Assembly (NCBI GenBank): GCA_037039925.1
Contig: JAXRKP010000119.1
Span: forward strand, 1 to 64,000
Direction of reading: 5' to 3'
DNA: 64,000 bases
DNA from: Doris montereyensis
Taxonomy: Eukaryota; Mollusca; Gastropoda; Nudibranchia; Dorididae
Below, piece after piece: positions 1 through 41,959 of this stretch. The position numbers and the translations under genes are program-made. A model generated the notes under the pieces. The model made no database searches, was not told where the DNA came from, and saw nothing but the letters and a program-made list of their open reading frames with translations. The first letter of the stretch is position 1. Each line of letters begins with the position of its first letter.

Positions 1-353
1 GCTGGTGTATGTGTATGTATTTAGCACAAGCCGTTTGTAGGTGTATGTATTAGCACAAGCCAATTGTATTTGTATGTATTTGGCACACGCCATACGTATA
101 TGTATTTCGCATAAGCCGTTTGTACGTTTGTATGTGTATGTATTTGGCAAAGTCGTTTGTATGTGTATATATTTGGCACAAGACGTTTGTATGTGTATGT
201 ATTTGGCACAAGCCGTTTATATGTTTATGTATTCGGCACAAGCCGTTTGTACGTGTATATTTGGCACACGCCGTTTGTACCTGTATATATTTAGCACAAG
301 CCGATTGTATGTGTATGTATTTAGCACAAGCCGTTTGTACGTGTATGTATTTG
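1..353. repeat. 30-bp minisatellite
   Basis: About twelve degenerate copies of a roughly 30-base unit containing GCACAAGCCGTTTGTA followed by a GTGTATGTATTT stretch. The array runs off the left edge of the window, so its full length is unknown. The ORFs through it in several frames are by-products of the unit length and have no protein character. Confidence 0.85.
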
Positions 354-520
354 GCGATGGATCCCGGTGCAGAGGTCGCGGGTTTGATCCCATGGTAGCC
401 AGGATTTCTTTCTGTCTATTCCTTGTATTTGTCTCGTCTTTGTTCCTATGGGGCTTTCATATTATCTTATGTCATTACGTTCACTTCCGACATGCCCATT
501 GTCTCACTGTTTATCTTTAT

Positions 521-521
<1 letters not shown>
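354..521 (+). mobile_element. SINE fragment (family F), truncated tRNA-like head
   Basis: The stretch begins with what looks like the second half of a tRNA-like promoter (GGGTTTGATCCC at about 380-391, a B-box match). A body follows containing TTGTCTCGTCTTTGTTCCTA and ends in a trinucleotide tail. The same body occurs again at 44911-44975, also directly before a trinucleotide tract, and in reverse complement at about 44822-44895. Shared body plus shared tail type supports a mobile family. The class is inferred from the B box only. Confidence 0.5.
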
Positions 522-605
<84 letters not shown>

Positions 606-671
606 CACTACCACTACCACTACCACTACCACTACCACTACCACTACCACTACTACCACTACTACTACTAA
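522..671. repeat. (TAC)n / (CAC-TAC)n microsatellite tail
   Basis: Near-perfect TAC repeats for about 85 bases, then alternating TAC/CAC. Directly abuts the SINE-like body on the left. Confidence 0.95.
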
Positions 672-722
672 AATAATAAACATGACTATAATAATAAAGA
701 ATAAAGCTAGTACTCATACCAA

Positions 723-843
723 AAGTGACAACTCCATCAAAGAAGACAGAACAGACAAGTGACATTACGTTGTGGGTACAACCTTCATTCAGACAAGCTA
801 ATTTGTTTGTTTTGTCTCCATTGGTGGAGTTGTCACTTATTAT
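723..843. repeat. Imperfect inverted repeat, MITE-like
   Basis: Arms of about 35 bases (723-757 and 807-841) read GTGACAACTCCATC... and its reverse complement ...TGGTGGAGTTGTCAC, with a roughly 50-base spacer. A relative of the right arm and spacer occurs at 6995-7070 (TTAGTGGAGTTGTCATTTAT). Recurrence of a foldback in two places suggests a small non-autonomous element. Confidence 0.5.
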
Positions 844-1200
844 CGTTTATCAATTTTTACTTCACTCCACCGTTGCTCCTCTGTATTTAGTATTATTACC
901 AATATACTGCACACCTGGCCTGTAATAAAAATGACAACAACAACAACACCAGCAACATAATGAAAACAACAAGAATGATTATAATACCATAAAAAGATGG
1001 CCAGGATGATTCTTGCATTGTCAACTAACTAACGGACAATGGAATTAACTAAATCTTCCAGGTTGATGGCAATATTGGTCTGTTCCTTCCACAGATGATC
1101 TCATCTAAAACATTGGACAAATGGCCTGACCTTTTGCAGTTCATCTGCCCATGACTTGAAAACTCACAGCACATCTCTGCGCCCCCTCTAAGGCCACACA

Positions 1201-30508
<29,308 letters not shown>

Positions 30509-31600
30509 CTATTGTTTTATTGAGTATCAAGGTTTAGTTTTTTCATGACAGCTTCTGTTTTTGATTTGTATAACTTAACATGGTACCGTGTTTAAACGTT
30601 TCGTCTGCTGTATGTGATTTTTCAGGAGTTTGTTCTTGACTAACTTTTTTTTCCCATCACAGCAAAATTATGATGTTTCACATTGTGGATCTACGTTTAG
30701 GAAATATAGAAAATTACCAAATGCCTAATCTATCTCAGTCTTTTGTGCCTTTCCAAACAGAGCAAGAAAAAAAAATGGAGTAGGTTTGAATTTTGTGAAA
30801 GGTGTTTCTGCTGAAAATTATTTTACTTTTGTTCAGTGAAACAGCAGCAAATGAATGTTTTCAGAGCACATTTTGCAAAGGAAATAATTTAAATTATTTT
30901 TTTCAATAGAGGTATGGGGCTGAGCAAATAATTAAGAGGTGGCATTGAGATGCAATGTTTCTTCTTTTTCTCATCTAGAGAATATTTTGCTTTCCGACCT
31001 GTGTTTCTGAAATAGCACATCATGGTGTTTTACTAAAATTTTGACTGCCAATCATTCAATACTGAACACACCTTTCTTGAAGAAAATGTACTTTGGCGAG
31101 TGATTCTTGGTCAAGCACACCTTTAGCACCAGGTGTCAAGTTGATGTGGCTTGCATCGACTTTCAACAATGATTTCTTGATTCCCTTACCATTTTGAGTA
31201 GATGTCACTTCTACCATAATATCATTACTTTTTTTTTTTATAAGAGGTGAAACAATGTTATATAAAGTTTTGAACTAAATTTTAAGAAATTCTTTTTTCT
31301 TTCTTCTGTTGCTATGCTAATATGGCTAAACATGACTACAATGTATGTCCTGTTACAGCCTTTTTTGCCGGTACATAGATAGGTAGTATTTTTATCAATT
31401 CACTGTTAATGGCAATCTTTTGCATATCTTTCTCATTATACACTCTAAGATCACTGCAAATGATACAACTTATTTATTTGTTTACTTCAGTGAAATAAAC
31501 AAATAAATAAGTTGTATCATTTTGTTTCATTTATGTTTAAAAATATATTATAACATGGCAAAATTGAAAGAATGATGTTTTTGAAAATAAACTTTTTTTT
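30509..31600 (+). promoter_or_regulatory. PDZD8: PDZD8-like 3' UTR and poly(A) signals
   Basis: Non-coding, AT-rich sequence after the stop. The first AATAAA hexamers are inside a hairpin at 31494-31508; another, AATAAA at 31586-31591, is followed by a T run. This gives a 3' UTR of about 1.0-1.1 kb. Start and end of the transcript are inferred. Confidence 0.5.
31459..31521. repeat. 30-bp near-perfect hairpin
   Basis: Left arm 31459-31488 and right arm 31492-31521 are reverse complements with a single mismatch, separated by three bases. The right arm contains AATAAA-type hexamers, the left arm TTTATT. Directly left of it is a GATCACTGCAAATGAT stretch similar to the 3' end of family D repeats. 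Confidence 0.85.
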
Positions 31601-31837
31601 CCACTGATTCATTATTTAAATAATTTATAATGGGTCATAAGAACAATGTAACAATTTTTTGTTTTTTAAGCTGATTTGTTATATCATGTAAATGAAATAC
31701 AACTGAGAGAGACGTTTATATCGTGCAAAGAAAAACAAGTTGTTTGTTTTATTAGCCTCATCGTTTAATTCGCAATACTCAGGATGAGAATCTGAAACTT
31801 AAGCATTTTGAATATCAGGCCATCTTGTTATACTAAT

Positions 31838-32168
31838 TGATTGATTTCATTTGACTTAACCCACATCCACAACTAAATTGATTTTGGGGGTTACGGTAAC
31901 ATTTTTAATTTTGCCTGGACTTGCTTTGTAAACAGTCCAGGGATCCTCAACATGCACAGTGTTGTGATCTTCATATGGGACCTCCTTTTTATCATCCGTC
32001 TCCGATGGGACTATGCATCAATCCAACTCCCTGGACCAGTGAGGCGTCCAGGGAGGTGGGTTTTACTTGGAAGTAACTAGAGAAAAATTTTCAACCGCCG
32101 GGGCTTGAACCCATGGCCTTTTAGTTGAGAGGCTGACAACTTGCCTCTGAACCATCGAGTCCTCCCGA
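31838..32168 (-). mobile_element. tRNA-derived SINE, family B, near full length
   Basis: On the minus strand the head reads GAGGACTCGATGGTTCAGAG with B box GGTTCAAGCCC (complement of about 32102-32112); the body includes CTGGACGCCTCACTGG, ATCGGAGACGGATGAT, and ends GTGGATGTGGGTTAAGTC. A (GAGA)n tract of about 40 bases lies right beside the head (32170-32210). Confidence 0.8.
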
Positions 32169-32175
32169 GGGAGAC

Positions 32176-32208
<33 letters not shown>

Positions 32209-32244
32209 CATTTTATTAGTCATACCTTATACTCTGTCAAATAG

Positions 32245-32490
32245 GGGGAACTCGGTAGGCCAGAGGCAAGATATCGGCCTCACAACCGAATGGTTCAAAA
32301 AGTTTCTAGAGTTTTTTTCTAGCAAAATCTACCCCTGGTCCAGGTAGGTGGATAGACACCTAGTTCCATCAGAGACCAACAGTTTAAAGATCTCTTGGCT
32401 GTTTACAGGGCAGTCTGGGCAAAATTAAAAATCCTACCAAAAACCCTGAGATCACTTTCGTTGCCAATGTGGGTAAATCAAATAAAAAAT
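32245..32490 (+). mobile_element. tRNA-derived SINE, family B, inverted relative to 31838
   Basis: GGGGGAACTCGGTAGGCCAG head with degraded B box, then CTACCCCTGGTCCAGGTAGG, CTTGGCTGTTTACAGGGCAG and a 3' end GTGGGTAAATCAAATAAAAA. With the copy at 31838-32168 it forms a head-to-head inverted pair. Confidence 0.75.
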
Positions 32491-34990
32491 TCGCCAGATT
32501 TATTTTTCTTAGCTGTCACTGTTTTACAGGATGGTTTTGTTACATGATCTGAGCCTACCCATGGATAGCAGTCGACATGTTTATTGGAATGAGGGAGGAG
32601 TGAAAATGGTTATTTGATAGGCTTGTCACATTGTCATGACAACTAAGTGCCTGGGTGCAACAATGACGCTATTTGCCATGGATTTTAAATGGAGAAAGAT
32701 GAAGATTTGACAATCTTTAGGCAGTATTAACTTAAAGAGTGTTTTTCCCTGTGCTAGAACCCTGCAAAGACATTGAAGTAAACTCCAGTGAGACTTGAGA
32801 GTCAAAGCGATAGAATGTTGCCATTAGATCAGCTGCGATCATAGTACTGGTACATTATAGTTCACCAATTTGCTGTCTTGGTAGTGGGGTTGTTTGTTTT
32901 AATTTTGTTGTTTTTGTTTCTTTTAATTTTATATTTAGAAATTTAAGATTTGTATCCTTTGTTGAGTAGAAAGTTGATCTTAGTGTTGACGTTCCTGAAA
33001 AACAGCTGACATTAGTGGGATTGGATTGGTCCAAAATGTTTCACGTTTTTATACTCAGCTAGAAAAGAGCAAAGCATTTACAGTAAATCAATGGCATTTA
33101 TTTCAGCGGATGTTCTATCAAACAAATTAATATAATATTTTCATTACATGATGTATTTATTGAATTTCTTATGCGAATGATATACATTGTATTCCTTGAC
33201 AGTGACACGTTCAAATCTTAAATACCAAATAACCCCCAAATAACGTATTTATAGAAATGATGATAATATTCAAATGTGTTGTGACTTTATAAATCATTTT
33301 CATAATATGTCCAAATGATGATATACGGAATCTCCATATTTGCACTATTTGATTGAACTGTGCTAACAAAGATAAAAAGTTATTTGACCGCTTTCTGACG
33401 CCTTTGTACAGTGGTGATGCATTGAAACGGTTTTTCTGACGGTAGCCTAGAGAGGAAAAAGATGTCAGTTCTCCTCTGTTGTATTCAGGGCAATATCAAT
33501 AATGCAATTGGCTTCACCCTGTTTGTCAAGGACAATGACGGATATTTCTTAATTTCTTTGTCATTTTGAATATCATTGAAAGATGGCTGTGATCTTGATT
33601 ATGATTGGTGTTGTCTGTAAGCAACTCAAAATTATCGCGTTGGTGACACTTGTATGTATGTTGTTGATGGTTGTAAGACATTATTTATTTGATGAGGGAT
33701 GAAACAACTGGAAGCCATGTTCTTTATTACTAGAAATTGGATGCAATTGGCGGAAAGAGACTCTCAAGAAGTCAAACATAACATTTGTATGTCTGGATAT
33801 TTATCTCTTTTTTTATTTTGCTACTACCGAACTTGTATTTTTTTCATAGGAGAAGCCCCCCCCCCCCCCCCCCCCCCCCCCCCAACCCAGTTCTCTCACT
33901 GTTTGACTTTTTATCTTCAATGTGTGAAAATTTTGATTCTGTGCTTGGCAAGCTGACTCACTGCTTCTTGTTTGTGTTGCTTATCTCCTTTGCCTCTTTC
34001 CTTCCGCTGCTCATTTCAAAGTCACCTTTATTTATTTATACATATTATCTTTATATGCATACCCCCGATTCATTCCAAACCTTACCTCCTGCCTTTGAAT
34101 ATTAACTGTGCTCTTTGTCTGCCTGCCATATTATGACGTCTATACCTACACTGTGAGTGATCCTTATTTATTACCAAAAAAAACGGAACAAAACCAATCC
34201 TGAGTAAAAAAAAAAACTGTATTTTTTTGCAGTCATATTTTCTGATCTATGTATGATGAATTTAAGGCTTGTGTATACATGTATTGTGTCGATGCGTATA
34301 TAAGATTGATGTTGTTATGCCAAATGGTCTCTTTGGGTTGGGGTCTAATCACATGGTAAATACGGAATGCTGAATGGTTTGCAGGCTGGGATTCATGCAT
34401 GTGAAACAAGCTGTAACCCAAAACTGTTTTGTATGTATAATGTATATATATATATATATATATGTAAGAATGTACGTAGTAAGCCATATATGTTACTAAT
34501 GATATTATTATAGTCTCTTAGACTCTCTGTGGTACACGGCTGTGCAGGCTAGTGCTGTGAGCGTTCTTTTAGTTCACCGGCCGGCCCGCAATAAATCACT
34601 TGTCAGTGACCACCCAGGGGAATTCCTCCGGCGCGCATCAGGTTTCCCCTTTATTACGCTGATATCGGCGTGATATCATTTGTTTTGCCCTGTTCCACGG
34701 ATACCACTGAAGCGAACATCGTTTTCTCACTATGTCTGAATTGTTACATTTCTGTGCTTTCAGACAGTGCTATTTCCATTGGTAGGGTGTTCTTCTTTGT
34801 GTTACATTGATTATTTTAAAATACGGTCTTTTTATCCACTAAGCGATTAACTATCATTAGCAAATATCTAAATATCTTCACTTGGCTAAGTCAAAATTAG
34901 TTGTCTTTGTGTCAATCAAATATGCTTTTATTGTTGTTCAATCTGTGAAAATCGTGCACATATCCCACCCATATAACGTGAGTTGTGAAA
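32491..34990. other. Intergenic, no recognisable gene
   Basis: AT-rich sequence. It holds a 28-base poly(C) run (33856-33883), a short (TA)n (34441-34464), and a locally GC-rich patch at 34540-34690 (CCGGCCGGCCCGC) that stands out against the background but has no ORF or repeat that I recognise. Confidence 0.5.
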
Positions 34991-35009
34991 ATTTTCTTAT
35001 CTATTGCAG

Positions 35010-35339
35010 GATTTCCTTATGATGGCTCATTCCATTGTTTCACATAACAGTCTTGTTAAGGACTTGTGCCGTGCCTGTGGCATTCAACAACTGCATTCAC
35101 CCACCAATACTCAACATTCCTTTACACACAGTAGTACCACCATACCTACATTGCTCCTGGGAATTACTCTTAAACACCACAGGCTTTTAGAGAATGCTGC
35201 AGATGAAATAGACAGGCTTATATATGGAGATAGTCCTTGCAAGAATGAAGATGTCAAAAACTTTAAAACGTATGGGGGTAATTGGTTAAAATACAACAAA
35301 TTAGTTGCTAGATCTAACTTTTTCAGTGTAACGTTATAG
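35010..35339 (+). CDS. Unrecognised exon-like ORF (possible terminal exon)
   Basis: A good acceptor (TTTTCTTATCTATTGCAG ending at 35009) opens directly into 109 codons with mixed, non-repetitive composition: LVKDLCRACGIQQLHS, TIPTLLLGITLKHHRLLENA, ADEIDRLIYGDSPCKNEDV, then TGA-free run to TAG at 35337-35339. I do not recognise the family. It could be the last exon of an otherwise unseen gene, a distant alternative 3' exon of the PDZD8-like gene, or a chance ORF in decayed transposon sequence. No donor or partner exon was found nearby. Confidence 0.3.
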   Translation, partial: DFLMMAHSIVSHNSLVKDLCRACGIQQLHSPTNTQHSFTHSSTTIPTLLLGITLKHHRLLENAADEIDRLIYGDSPCKNEDVKNFKTYGGNWLKYNKLVARSNFFSVTL

Positions 35340-35404
35340 TGGCGTCTCAGTCTAAGGAAGAAGAAAAAATAGAATGGAAGACGAAATTTGAATTAGTTGC
35401 ATTA

Positions 35405-36005
35405 GAAATTTTCTTCCCACTTTCTCTAAGGTCCTTTTAGTCTTTTACCTTGGGCTTTAGCACTGTAAACTGATTTAGCTATTCTATTGTCATTCATTCT
35501 GTTTACATGCCCAAACCATCTCAATTGATTTGTTTCTATCTTAGATTTTATGCCATCTGCTTTGGTTTGATCTCTTATTGTTGTGTTTCTGATATTGTCT
35601 CTTTAGTTTTTTTCCTACTACTCTTCTTAGATATTTCATTTCAGCTGCCTGTACTCTGCTGTACTCTCTACTGTCTAAGGTCCAGGTTTCACTACCACAG
35701 AGGAGAGTAAACTGTATTGTATACTGCCATTTTGGTTTTTGTTGACAATTTTTGCTTACCTACAAATGCCTTCCTAGATGGTTATATATTGCACTTGCCT
35801 TTTTGATTCTCTAAGTTAATCATTACTCCTAAGTAATTGTAGCTTTGAAAATGTTCTAAATTCTCCCTGCCCAATTTAAGATGTTGTGTTTTAGCTTCCC
35901 TAGTTACTAGCATTGTTTTGGTTTTCTTTGCATTTACTCTCATTCTTCTTTTATTTAGTTCATTGTTCATAATGTTGATATTCAACTGAAGGTCACTTTC
36001 TGTAA
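35405..36005 (-). mobile_element. LINE fragment, same family as 11973-13333
   Basis: The minus strand encodes NINIMNNELNKRRMRVNAKK, TKTMLVTREAKTQHLKLGRE and FQSYNYLGVMIN, corresponding to the RT region just after the catalytic block. The FADDLVLFG block and everything upstream is missing, as is the extreme 3' end. Same orientation as the other two copies. Confidence 0.8.
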
Positions 36006-36009
36006 AGCA

Positions 36010-38960
36010 GTCCAACACACAATATTATGAATTGTTTGATCATTTTTGGGTATTTTTGCCACTTGTTTTTTTTTCTTGATTTTTTTCATATTATTATTAT
36101 AACATTGTTTCAAATGTGGATACCTTTTTAAGATTACCTTTTATTTTTTTTGTTTGTCATCCTTTCTTCCAGCCCTTACTCAGATTCCTTCATTTTGTAA
36201 CTTTCATGATGTCATGATTTCATATTGTATTTATACTATTGAAGTATTGAACTTGGATGAAATCTGTTGCTAACTTTAAGGGACTATGAAAGGATGTATA
36301 TATGTATGCCCTGCCTTTTCTATTTCCTTTTGAAAGTGTGTGTGTGTGTGTGTATGTGTGTGTTCTTGTGCATGATGGTCGAAGGTGGTCCTGAGACCAG
36401 GGGCTTGCCTGCCAGGTTGAGGGGGTCAGAGTTGGAATCTAAAAGTGGACAGAAAACACTTAAAATTTCCCTTAATCTCCACGACTTTTTAAGAGATAAG
36501 GGATTTCTCAGTCACAATTCTGTTTTTGGCAAAACAAATGTTACACACATTGAATGCTTTCCTGATGATGATGAGGCGTTATGGTGGATTCCCATGTGAC
36601 TTTCTTGACTATGCATGGGCTCAATTGTTCAGATGATGGCTTGGTGGGTCAATTTTTCAATTAATGATGACTTGTTGTTGACCAAATGGTTTATGGGGAA
36701 AATAAACAACAAGTGCTCAATATCCCAACAGTTTTGAAGATAATCATCTCGTCTTCCTCCCAGGTGTTTACTTTGATCACCTGTCGGGGAGAAAACAGGT
36801 TCTTTGCTGGAGTTGGTTTTTCCTCGACAACCACTTTTTGTATAAACCCATTCAAGTGCTTTGTTGTGTTCTGTTCTACATATTTGACACTGGGGGTTAT
36901 GTTTATTGCTTGGATTTGAAGTTTTCAATGTGAGACACAGTGCTAATGATTCATCCAGTTTCTAAATAGCAAACCATCTCTATACATGATGTGTGGTGTG
37001 ATGTGATTTGTCATTCAGTAAGGCAATGATAATTTGTATGCGCAGAGGTCAAGGGAAAAGACCCTTTTTTCCTTCTCTTTTGTCATCATATCTGTTTTTC
37101 CTTTAAGAAATATTAATAAGGGAGCCATAAGTCATGGCAATTACTAAATGATATGCAAATTAATTTGAACCTGCCATATTGTCTCTTTGCCAAACTGGCC
37201 TCCTATTGCATATAGATATTCATGGAAAGTCAAGTCTGAAGTTCGTTTTTCTCACTGGCATGTCTTAGAAAGGAAAAGTTACCACTAACCTGGTAATGCC
37301 CAAAGTTGACACACACCAGTTGAGGTCATTGAACACCATTAAATTGTTTGTTTGAAGTGACCTGAACGAGCTCAAATGACCAATGACCAAGGGAGAAATA
37401 CCTTCTAAATATGAATGTTCATTCCTTCACTCCCAATTTTTATACTCCTGACATACCAAATAGAATTACAATTTATGATAATGTAAGACACAAAATCAAA
37501 TACAATAATAAATTAAAGGTCCCTTGCTTAAGGTTAGGATCTCGACCAAAAAAGCCTCAGTAGCTAAAGGATAAATTATCATATCAAATATTTGATTGTT
37601 TTCATGCTGATGCCCCGATCCTGATCATTGTATGATAGAAAGTGTCTTCTATTCTAAGACTTGTAAGTAAGAGCTTTCTTCTGAGGCCAGAATGTTCCCT
37701 GTCACATGTACTTTTAAGCCCGATGGCATGGTTTCTTTTCGTCCATCGGAGAACCGGAAGTCAGTTATGTTATTATATTATTATGGTTAGATCATAATTC
37801 AATCTCTTTTGCTTATCTGAGTCTTTGAACCAGATTTCAGTTATATAAACATGTATGCAGGTCACATCCTGATTTCTTTTGCCTATCAGGATGTCAGTTA
37901 TAGTTACTGGTACATGTATATTCAAAACGCCTGACTTGGAGTCGCTCCACAGAGGAAATGGTTGGCTTAGTCTTGGGCAGTTCAGATAACCCCGCAGTGT
38001 GTAAAATCTCAGCCATTTGTGTTTGTAAGACGGTAAAACATGTATGTCCTTGTTGTCTTTATATTATGTATTTATGCTGCTTTACACAGCTCATCGTTGC
38101 GAAAGCCTTAATTGGCCTCACGACTGTGGATGTTGAATTTTTCTTTTTTATATATTGAAGTTCATATCAATCTAAGGCTTACGTTTGCGATATTAAAAGT
38201 GGAAGAAGAGCAAGTCCTGTGAAAGCCCCAAGCCATCAAAATGGAAGGTAGAACTCGAGAAGTATATGTGTACATGTATTGCCTTGATGTAACCAACAAG
38301 CCATACCTTTGCTCTTGTTTGTTAGTTTTGACTATTTTTACATTTTCTATAGTATTATTCTTTTCTCACACAATATGAACAAGGTCATCATGATTTGAAT
38401 TTTGATTGGTTGTATTTTGGTTCTTCTTTTCCTTTTTTTAAGGTTTGATTTTGATACAATAGTTGTTGTTGGAATGATTGTATGATTCTCCTCCCAAGTC
38501 AGACCGACGGTCAGAAGAACCACTCCTACTACTAGAGGTATTCGTAGGCTGTGCGTTGCGTATAACTTTGTTTTTAGGACCATAAGATATACAATATACA
38601 GTGTATACTTCAAAATTATAAATCGCTGTACGCTACCGATACCTCAAGTACAGACTTCTGCGAGGCTTCGTCTGACTAAGGGAAATTAACTGCACGTCAA
38701 GTTTGACGCACCACTCTTCACATATCATGCATTCCTCCCACGATCAAAGCTCTGAGACATATTGAAAGAAATTGAAACATTACCTTCAACATAACTCACT
38801 CTATGTGATAATAATGATAAGCACAAAAAAGGTTCTATGCAGTTCAAAGGTCAGAGGTAACGACAATAAGGTTCTGTGGTAAAGGTGCAATTGAAGTAAT
38901 ATAAAGCCATCCCCTGATCTTTGGTGGTCTCGATCAGTGACTAGTCTATCCTGTGGCTAC
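36010..38960. other. Intergenic, no recognisable gene
   Basis: About 2.9 kb of AT-rich sequence. Open frames at 36267-36599 (+), 36629-36928 (-) and 38347-38613 (-) lack recognisable domains or convincing splice contexts. A short (GT)n lies at 36337-36363. Confidence 0.5.
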
Positions 38961-38965
38961 ATCTG

Positions 38966-39680
<715 letters not shown>

Positions 39681-39994
39681 TATATGAGTGTGGAGTACAG
39701 TACGTACGTCTATGACGGGAATGGTTGAGGTTCGACTCCTGGCTTTGATTCGCACATATGTTATGTACATGTACTTGAACTTGTCTGTGAAAAACAACCC
39801 CTGCACCTCAGGTACACCGAGTCTAGATTAGGTCATGATTAAGATAATGTGCACAAAACTAAGAGGTCTCTGGCACTGGCACAATATTGGCAACTTGTAC
39901 GATTGGGAAATATTCTCACCTCCCACTGATGGCCATTAATATAACTATAACACTAACACATGGGCTGTTGAATTTAATAACACATTATCATCCG

Positions 39995-40419
<425 letters not shown>

Positions 40420-40717
40420 CATCTAAGAAGAGCAGGTCTTGTTTTAAGTTCATGACCGCACCAATATGACGGGTAGTGAGACGTGAGACGTGAATTCCTT
40501 TGCTACCTGTACTCATCAGGTGTACTGTGTATTGCATCCTTTCCATTTCCTTGCTTATTGACTGTACTGCCATTGCCTTCATGTTTCCTCCATCGACGTC
40601 TTTCAGAGATTGATCATCTTTCCATTATTAAAAGAAATGTTTTCTATGTCACACTGAGTATCTGAGGCTTATTTTTGTTAATATTTTGTGTATATATGTA
40701 GTCATTTAATGTATTGC

Positions 40718-40990
40718 TGTTGCTGTTGGCGGTTGGAGGGATCTCCTGGTAGGTTCTACTTTTTTCCTTTCCTTCTTTCACTTATCTTTCATCTTGCTGT
40801 TTCCTTCCACTCTTCCAGCTATTTGTTCTCGTTTATTTTTCTGTTTTCTCTTAATTCACCTTGAGATCACCGCAATGGTAGAAGGGGTAAATATCAACGG
40901 AACATAACCTTTCATCGTGCAGTTTCATCTCGTAACTCGCATAAGGTGGAGAGGGGTAAATGTCAATGAAACGAAAGCAAACTATGCATT
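40718..40990 (+). mobile_element. Family D repeat
   Basis: GTTGGCGGTTGGAGGGATCT, CATCTTGCTGTTTCC and CTTGAGATCACCGCAATGG are shared with the other copies, followed by an internal partial duplication of the 3' end (40945-40985, GAGGGGTAAATGTCAATGAA). Confidence 0.6.
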
Positions 40991-41234
40991 GTAGAGTTAA
41001 GTTTTCACGTTTGCATTATTTTGTACCTGTGTCGCGTACGGTACGTGCATTATTATTTATAGTAAATGTAAAAGTAAAAGTTATAGGAGATAGAAAAGCC
41101 AATTTCTGGTTATATAAGTGAGAAGAGGGGAACACGATCTGATTTGGTATTAATGATGTCCAATCAATCAGATGACAGAAACCAAAGCATTGTAATTGTA
41201 ATGGAGTTGAGAAGTGACACTGTCATTGTGCACG

Positions 41235-41348
41235 TTATAGATCCTTTGGCTCTTTACATGGCAGTCTGGGCAGAATTAAAAATCCTACCAAAAACCCCAG
41301 AGGTCACTTTAGTTGTGGGTGTAGGTAAAATCAAATCAAATAGAACTA
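41235..41348 (+). mobile_element. SINE family B, 3' fragment
   Basis: GATCCTTTGGCTCTTTACAT, GGCAGTCTGGGCAGAATTAA and a 3' end GTAAAATCAAATCAAAT match the 3' third of family B. Confidence 0.7.
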
Positions 41349-41959
41349 CCGAAAACAGTTGTCGATTACAGGATATACACATACAGAAGTGCACAGGCAT
41401 AACGTAGCTCTGAGTTGTATTGTCCTACATACGCATTTGACGGATTATCATTGGCTGAGGTGAGAAGCTCACCCAAAGGTGGGATAGGTTTAAGTTAAGA
41501 CCTAGATCTAGATTTAATCCACACTAGGGGTTCCTTAACTGGGCTGGATGAGTCTCCGAGGGGTGTGTGAGTCCATACCAACAGGGGCTTCATGGGACGT
41601 ATCTGAAAGTCAAAACTAAGCTACTTTTTGTTGAAATAAAATCTGATCTGAAAATGAAATCCATTGCGACAAGAAGAAAATAAATAATAGTTATTGACAT
41701 TACGGTATTTCCTGTCTTTCTCGCATTAACTCAACATTTAATTTTATATCTGATTGAGCTGAAGGCATCTAACCGCCTGAAGATGCAGTTCTCCACCGTT
41801 GCCAGTCCATCGGAGTTCGGGTCAGCAGTTACTATAAATACTATAAATAAATAATGCCTTCTCCAATATCACGGCGAAAGCTCTCCTGATGACATTGACA
41901 CTGTCTCCCGTCACGACCTACCTATATGTCACTCTCGGTTCTCCGCATTGGTCGTCATG

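Noticed and set aside
725..925. Small ORF upstream of the PDZD8-like start considered as an upstream exon
   Set aside because: It covers the foldback repeat at 723-843 and has no donor joined to exon 1, which begins with its own ATG in good context.
36267..36599. 110-codon ORF with a mixed C-terminal half (RDKGFLSHNSVFGKTNV)
   Set aside because: The first half is a translated (GT)n run. The second half is not recognised and lacks a clear acceptor; kept as unannotated sequence.
36629..36928. Minus-strand ORF with a CxxC-like CQICRTEH motif
   Set aside because: Single short motif, no zinc-finger context, and the opposite strand is equally open.
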